Source of the DNA: Lachnospiraceae bacterium
GTDB lineage: Bacteria > Bacillota > Clostridia > Lachnospirales > Lachnospiraceae
DNA: 10,724 nucleotides
Reading direction: 5' to 3'
Assembly (NCBI GenBank): GCA_014804185.1
Contig: JAAVAG010000057.1
Span: forward strand, 1 to 10,724
The notes under the pieces are model-generated. The model was not told the origin of the DNA and searched no databases. It saw only the letters and a program-made list of their open reading frames with translations. Within the stretch, counting starts at the first letter, position 1; each line of letters opens with the position of its first letter. Positions 6,738 to 10,724 of this stretch are shown here, in pieces. Made by a program: the position numbers and the translations under genes.

Positions 6738-8113
6738 ATACTTTGCTGTTGGAACCGGGAATGCCCCGCATTTATACGGCGCTGGCGGAGTGGATTGCCT
6801 GTGCGATCTATGTGTATCCTCTGAAAAAGAGATTCGGGAAGTGCCGGACGATCATCATTCTGGCGCTGGCGGCGGCCGGTCAGATTCTGCTGCAGGAGTT
6901 GGCAGGAAAATTTCCCTTCGAGCTCTGGATACCGGGCACCATGATGAATATTCTGTTTATGCTGCTGGTCATCTATATCAGCTGCGCGATGAAGCTGAAA
7001 GACGCGGTGTACTGGTGTGCCAGCGCCTTGGTGACATCGGAGGTGGTGGCCTCTCTGGAGTGGCAGGTGTACTGCTTTGCAGTGTGGAACGGAATGGCGA
7101 ATACGATGTGCAATGCCCTTCTTTTCCTGGCGCTTATCTATGCGGTACTGTTCGTGCTGATTTTCATTTTGAAAAAGCGCATTGTGAACTGGGAAACAGG
7201 GATTCATGTCACGACGAAAGAAATGCTGACTGCGGCGATTGCGACAACCATTATTTATGCCATGAGCAATATAGGGTTTGTGCTGGAGAGCGCTCTGTCG
7301 GGGAACGCTACAGGCCAGAGCCTCTTTCATATCCGGACCCTGGTGGATCTGTGCGGCTTCTGCATTTTGTATATTCAGCAGAACCAGAGATATGAGACAT
7401 TTCTGCGCAGGGAACTTTCTGCGATTCAGAATATGTTTGACCTGCAGTACGAGCAGTACAGAACCTATAAGGAAAACAGCGAATTTATCAACCGGAAATG
7501 CCATGATCTGAAGCATCAGATCGATGTGATCCGGATGGAAGAGGACGAGGAGAAAAGAGAATCCTATCTGCAGGAAATGGAAAAAATGATCCGGGATTTC
7601 AGAAGCGGCATTGTGACGGGAAACGGCGTGCTGGATACCATTCTCACGAGGAAAAACGCATACTGTGTTTCCCACGGCATCAGTTTTACCTGTATGGCGG
7701 ACGGCGGGCTCCTGGATTTTCTGGAGACGCTGGATATCTGCAGCATTTTCGGCAATGCGCTGGATAATGCCATTGAGTATGTGGAGAAGAACCCCGATCC
7801 GGACAAGCGGATGATCAAGCTGCGGATTTTTTCACAGAACAGTTTTCTGATTATATGCCTGGAAAACTACTGTGAGGAGAAGATTAATCTGAAGGAGGGA
7901 TTGCCGGATACCACAAAGACGGATAAAAGAAGCCATGGATACGGCCTGAAAAGCATCCGCTATACGGTGGAGAAATACCGGGGGATGATGACGCTTCATA
8001 CGGAAAACAACTGGTTTGTACTGAGAATTTTGATTCCACTGAAGAAATCGGATGAAAAAACGGATGAAAAAACGGATGAAAAAACGGATGAAAGAATACC
8101 CGCTGCGGAGTGA
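6734..8113 (+). CDS. Membrane-bound GHKL-domain sensor histidine kinase
   Basis: This 459-residue protein has six or seven hydrophobic segments in about residues 12-216, a linker likely to be coiled coil (217-255), and an AgrC/VirS-like kinase core. H257 in NRKCHDLKHQID is the probable phosphorylated histidine, NALDNAIEYV (N341, D344, N345) is the N box and HGYGLKSIRY (G402, G404) the G box. Kinases of this type typically sense peptides or other extracellular signals through the membrane domain; no signal peptide gene is seen beside it. The start overlaps the regulator stop (ATGA), and GGGAGG lies upstream, so the two proteins are translationally coupled. The C-terminus is unusual: after the last ATPase strand comes a DEKT repeat tail (SDEKTDEKTDEKTDERIPAAE-type, about 439-459) made by a 12-bp tandem repeat, highly charged and probably disordered. 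Confidence 0.93.
   Translation: MNTLLLEPGMPRIYTALAEWIACAIYVYPLKKRFGKCRTIIILALAAAGQILLQELAGKFPFELWIPGTMMNILFMLLVIYISCAMKLKDAVYWCASALVTSEVVASLEWQVYCFAVWNGMANTMCNALLFLALIYAVLFVLIFILKKRIVNWETGIHVTTKEMLTAAIATTIIYAMSNIGFVLESALSGNATGQSLFHIRTLVDLCGFCILYIQQNQRYETFLRRELSAIQNMFDLQYEQYRTYKENSEFINRKCHDLKHQIDVIRMEEDEEKRESYLQEMEKMIRDFRSGIVTGNGVLDTILTRKNAYCVSHGISFTCMADGGLLDFLETLDICSIFGNALDNAIEYVEKNPDPDKRMIKLRIFSQNSFLIICLENYCEEKINLKEGLPDTTKTDKRSHGYGLKSIRYTVEKYRGMMTLHTENNWFVLRILIPLKKSDEKTDEKTDEKTDERIPAAE
8049..8096 (+). repeat. 12-bp tandem repeat, four copies, at the kinase 3' end
   Basis: CGGATGAAAAAA occurs three times exactly (8049-8060, 8061-8072, 8073-8084), then once as CGGATGAAAGAA (8085-8096). In the kinase frame it encodes DEKT units. 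Because the unit is a multiple of three, gain or loss of copies changes tail length without shifting the frame. In the +1-shifted frame used by the downstream glycosidase it reads R-M-K-K, giving four ATG codons in a row of repeats. Confidence 0.97.
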
Positions 8114-8219
8114 AAACTGCGGCGAATATTTTTCTGCCGAGTCGAAAGGCGGACCGATAGGAATTCCCGCAAAGTCCGCGGCAGATGACAGATGCAGATT
8201 ATGCATGAAAAATGACAAA

Positions 8220-8246
8220 GTGTGCAAAAACACACAAAAATTTTGC
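8220..8246. promoter_or_regulatory. Inverted repeats in the -35 region of the glycosidase promoter
   Basis: GTGTG-CAAAAA-CACAC (8220-8235) is a 5-bp dyad with a 6-base centre. Overlapping it, GCAAAA (8224-8229) pairs with TTTTGC (8241-8246). They occupy the place of the missing -35 box, as expected for an operator or activator site. I see no good match to a CcpA cre site. The binding protein is unknown. Confidence 0.45.
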
Positions 8247-8255
8247 GGAAAAAGT

Positions 8256-8261
8256 TATAAT
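8256..8261 (+). promoter_or_regulatory. Consensus -10 box of the glycosidase promoter
   Basis: TATAAT at 8256-8261 is a perfect -10 sequence in an A/T-rich patch, 24 bases before the ATG at 8286. No acceptable -35 hexamer is found 16-18 bases upstream (CACAAA at 8233-8238), and there is no TGn extension, so the promoter may need an activator. A start near 8268 would give a leader of about 18 bases carrying the AAGGAGG site. Confidence 0.55.
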
Positions 8262-8277
8262 TGCCCTACAACTACAG

Positions 8278-8284
8278 AAGGAGG
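8278..8284 (+). promoter_or_regulatory. Ribosome binding site AAGGAGG with awkward spacing
   Basis: AAGGAGG ends at 8284, only one base before ATG 8286 and 13 bases before the next in-frame candidate, TTG 8298. Neither spacing is ideal, so the exact start of the glycosidase is uncertain by four residues. Confidence 0.65.
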
Positions 8285-8285
8285 G

Positions 8286-10724
8286 ATGGAAGAGACGTTG
8301 AAAAAAGAACTTATCCGGCGGGAATTGATAGAGCAAATGACCATAGAAGAAAAGGCGGCGCTTCTCTCCGGGCGGGATATCTGGTCCACCAAACCGGTGA
8401 AACGTCTTGGCATCCCCGCGGTCTATCTGTCGGACGGTCCCCATGGGCTGCGCAGACAAACCGGGGCGGCAGATCACCTGGGGCTGAATGCCAGCCTGCC
8501 GGCTACCTGTTTTCCCACGGCGTCCGCCATTGCGTGCAGCTGGAATACGCAGCTGTGCGAAGAAATCGGGGAACTTCTGGGCGAGGAGGCGGCGGCCCAG
8601 GGTGTAGACGTTCTGCTGGGACCTGCCATGAACATCAAGCGTTTTCCGCTGTGCGGACGAAATTTTGAATATTTTTCCGAGGATCCCTGTCTGACGGGCC
8701 GATTGGGAGCGGCATATATACGGGGTATACAGAAAAACGGTACGGCTGCCTGTCCGAAGCACTTTGCCGCAAACAACCGGGAGTTCATGCGCATGGTCAG
8801 CGACAGCGTTGTGGACGAGAGAACGCTGAGAGAGATTTATCTGACGGGTTTTGAGATAGCCGTAAAAGAGGGAGCACCCAGGGCAATCATGAGTTCCTAC
8901 AACAGGATCAACGGAGTATACGCCAATGAAAACAGTCATTTACTGCAGGACATTCTGCGGGAGGAATGGGGATTTGACGGAGCCGTGATCACGGATTGGG
9001 GCGGAAGCAACGACCACATTGCCGGAGTGGAAGCGGGCAGCAGTCTGGAAATGCCCGGAACCGCAGGGGACAGCGACAGACAGCTTGTCCGGGCGGTGGT
9101 GGAAGGGCGCATTGCGGAGTCGGTTCTGGATGAGAGAGTGGATGAGGTGCTGCGGTTGGCGCGCCATGCGGGCAGACCGGATTATACCGGTGAACCGGGC
9201 CATGGAGAAAAAGAGGTCCTGGCCGCGGCGGATTTTGCGGAGGCACACCACCGGGCAGCCGCCAGAGCGGCGGAAGAATCTATCGTTCTGCTGAAAAACG
9301 AAGAAAAAATTCTGCCCCTTGGTGCGGATAAAAAGGTCGGAATCATCGGTGAATTTGCGGAGAATCCCAGATATCAGGGGGCCGGATCCAGCGTGGTCAA
9401 TACCACCAGACTGGAGACCACTCTGGAACTGATCAGAAATTTTCCCCTGCGGACAGCGGGATATGCCAGAGGATACCGGAGAAATCAGAAGCCGGACAAA
9501 AAGCTGATTCAGGAAGCCGTCGCGCTGGCGGTAGGCGTGGATGTGGTACTGCTCTATATCGGCTTGGACGAGGCGAGTGAGAGCGAAGGGCTGGACCGTG
9601 TGCATCTGCGGCTTCCACAGGGGCAGCTGAGTCTGCTGCAGGCGGTTGCGGAAGTAAATGAAAATATCATTGCCGTGCTGTCTGCGGGAAGTGTGCTGGA
9701 GATGCCCTGGATCGGACAGTGTAAGGCCGTGCTGCACGGGGGACTGGGAGGACAGGCTCAGGCGGCCGCCATGCTGAAAGCGATCACCGGACAGAGCAAT
9801 CCCGGCGGCAAACTGGCAGAAACCTGGCCAATGACCTGCGAGGATGCCCCGGCATACCAGTACTGGACGGAAAACGCGGAAATCAATGAATACAGAGAGG
9901 GTCTGTACGTGGGATATCGATATTATGAGACGGCGGGCGTGCCGGCCAGATTTCCCTTTGGATTCGGACTCAGTTACACGGAATTTACATACAATCATTT
10001 GGAAATAACAAAGAGCGGCGTCCGCTTTACGCTGCAAAATACGGGTGCGGTGGACGGAGCGGAGATTGCGCAGCTCTATGTGGGAAAGCCGGACGGAAGA
10101 ATCTTCCGTCCCGTCAGGGAACTGAAAGGCTTCATCAAAATCTTCCTGAAAGCGGGAGAAGAGAGAGAAGTACGGATCCCCTTTGAGGAAACCACATTCC
10201 GGTTTTATGATACGGAAAGGCAGAGGTGGGATCGGGAGACGGGGACATATGTCATCCAGGTGGGAGCCAGCGCATCGGATATCCGCCTGCAGGGGGCCTT
10301 TGATTTGACGGAAACCGGGGAATTGCCGAAGCCGGAAGAAAACGACATATATGTCAGACAAAAGTTCCCGTCGTACTACAGCGGAAAAGTGACGCAGGTG
10401 TCGGATGAAGAATTTGCGGAGCTGATGGGAGACGGATTCGGAAAAAGAGTCTGCCGGGAACAGCCGGAAAGCGGCCGCTATAAAACATTGGGAATGAATG
10501 ATGCGCTCTGTGAAATGTGCCATGCCAGAAGCAGGCTTGCACGTATGGTCTATAAAATATTGAGAAAGATGAAAGAAAGGAGTGAGAGGAGGGAAATACC
10601 GGATCTGAACATTTTGTTTGTTTATGCACTGCCGTTCCGCGGGATTGCCAAGATGATGAACGGAATGGTCAGCATGGAAATGGCAGAGGCGGTTCTGGTG
10701 ATCGTCAACGGACATTTTTTCAGA
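8286..10724 (+). CDS. Glycoside hydrolase family 3 (beta-glucosidase-like), 3' end outside window
   Basis: The frame stays open for 813 codons to the last base, so the C-terminus is missing. No signal peptide is seen; the enzyme should be cytosolic and act on imported oligosaccharides or glycosides. Domain 1 (about 15-300) shows MTIEEKAALLSG, SDGPHGLR with substrate-contact D50, GRNFEYFSEDP, CPKHFAAN (K158, H159) and the nucleophile motif VITDWGG with D237. Domain 2 (about 330-510) carries the likely acid/base E434 in SESEGLDR. FPFGFGLSYTEF and a fibronectin III-like domain follow (about 555-670). Residues from about 690 form an extension beyond the usual end, with VSDEEFAELMG, LGMNDA and a hydrophobic stretch up to NGHFFR; similar tails occur in Lachnospiraceae family members (from memory). 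Beta-glucosidase is the commonest activity, but xylosidase or other specificities are possible. ATG 8286 is chosen; TTG 8298 is the alternative. Confidence 0.93.
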   Translation, partial: MEETLKKELIRRELIEQMTIEEKAALLSGRDIWSTKPVKRLGIPAVYLSDGPHGLRRQTGAADHLGLNASLPATCFPTASAIACSWNTQLCEEIGELLGEEAAAQGVDVLLGPAMNIKRFPLCGRNFEYFSEDPCLTGRLGAAYIRGIQKNGTAACPKHFAANNREFMRMVSDSVVDERTLREIYLTGFEIAVKEGAPRAIMSSYNRINGVYANENSHLLQDILREEWGFDGAVITDWGGSNDHIAGVEAGSSLEMPGTAGDSDRQLVRAVVEGRIAESVLDERVDEVLRLARHAGRPDYTGEPGHGEKEVLAAADFAEAHHRAAARAAEESIVLLKNEEKILPLGADKKVGIIGEFAENPRYQGAGSSVVNTTRLETTLELIRNFPLRTAGYARGYRRNQKPDKKLIQEAVALAVGVDVVLLYIGLDEASESEGLDRVHLRLPQGQLSLLQAVAEVNENIIAVLSAGSVLEMPWIGQCKAVLHGGLGGQAQAAAMLKAITGQSNPGGKLAETWPMTCEDAPAYQYWTENAEINEYREGLYVGYRYYETAGVPARFPFGFGLSYTEFTYNHLEITKSGVRFTLQNTGAVDGAEIAQLYVGKPDGRIFRPVRELKGFIKIFLKAGEEREVRIPFEETTFRFYDTERQRWDRETGTYVIQVGASASDIRLQGAFDLTETGELPKPEENDIYVRQKFPSYYSGKVTQVSDEEFAELMGDGFGKRVCREQPESGRYKTLGMNDALCEMCHARSRLARMVYKILRKMKERSERREIPDLNILFVYALPFRGIAKMMNGMVSMEMAEAVLVIVNGHFFR

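Noticed and set aside
6713..7675. A 320-codon open frame on the minus strand
   Set aside because: It is antisense to the membrane histidine kinase and shows no domain; a shadow frame.
8049..8096. A-rich runs in the tandem repeat considered as a programmed -1 frameshift site
   Set aside because: In the kinase frame the bases group as GAA AAA ACG, not in the A AAA AAC phase needed, and the gene ends normally at TGA 8111-8113.
8115..8180. Dyads after the kinase gene (CGGC/GCCG; GCGGAC/GTCCGC) considered as a terminator
   Set aside because: Stems are short, loops long, and no T-run follows the right arm; I cannot support termination here.
8940..10715. A 591-codon open frame on the minus strand
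   Set aside because: It lies entirely antisense to the family 3 glycosidase, whose catalytic and domain motifs are clear. The minus-strand product is rich in H, R, Q and P with no recognisable domain, as expected for a codon-bias shadow.

Overview
The window looks like a chromosomal stretch from an anaerobic, gut-type Firmicute (Bacillota), most likely Lachnospiraceae. This is inferred from the style of its proteins: LytTR regulators paired with GHKL kinases, tandem half-size ABC exporters, an Rpn/PD-(D/E)XK-type protein and a cytosolic family 3 glycosidase with a C-terminal extension. Strong AGGAGG-type ribosome sites and stop/start ATGA overlaps fit that group. No rRNA, tRNA, CRISPR array or complete insertion sequence was seen.

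Left part (1-4841, all +): the C-terminal DNA-binding half of a LytTR response regulator cut by the window edge, a short GHKL histidine kinase without membrane segments (384-1088), and two consecutive ABC exporter half-transporters (1141-2994 and 2991-4841). Overlaps and one 52-bp gap suggest one operon: a two-component switch plus a heterodimeric exporter whose substrate cannot be read from the sequence.

Middle (4845-6026): a minus-strand gene for an Rpn-like (PD-(D/E)XK 'transposase/nuclease' family) protein that converges on the exporter with a 3-bp gap. It seems to lack the catalytic core, and its start codon lies in an 11-bp inverted repeat. A 381-bp intergenic region follows, with several dyads and a good sigma-A promoter facing right.

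Right part (6027-10724, all +): a complete LytTR response regulator and a membrane-anchored GHKL kinase overlapping by ATGA (6027-8113), then a family 3 glycoside hydrolase, probably a cytosolic beta-glucosidase-like enzyme, open at the window end. The kinase gene ends in four 12-bp tandem repeats. The hydrolase has its own TATAAT box, with an inverted repeat where the -35 should be.

I find no clearly new system. The most unusual points are the apparently core-deleted Rpn-like gene with its hairpin over the start codon, the motif-rich promoter of the second regulator, and the dual-frame 12-bp repeat that feeds into an open, cysteine-rich frame ahead of the glycosidase.
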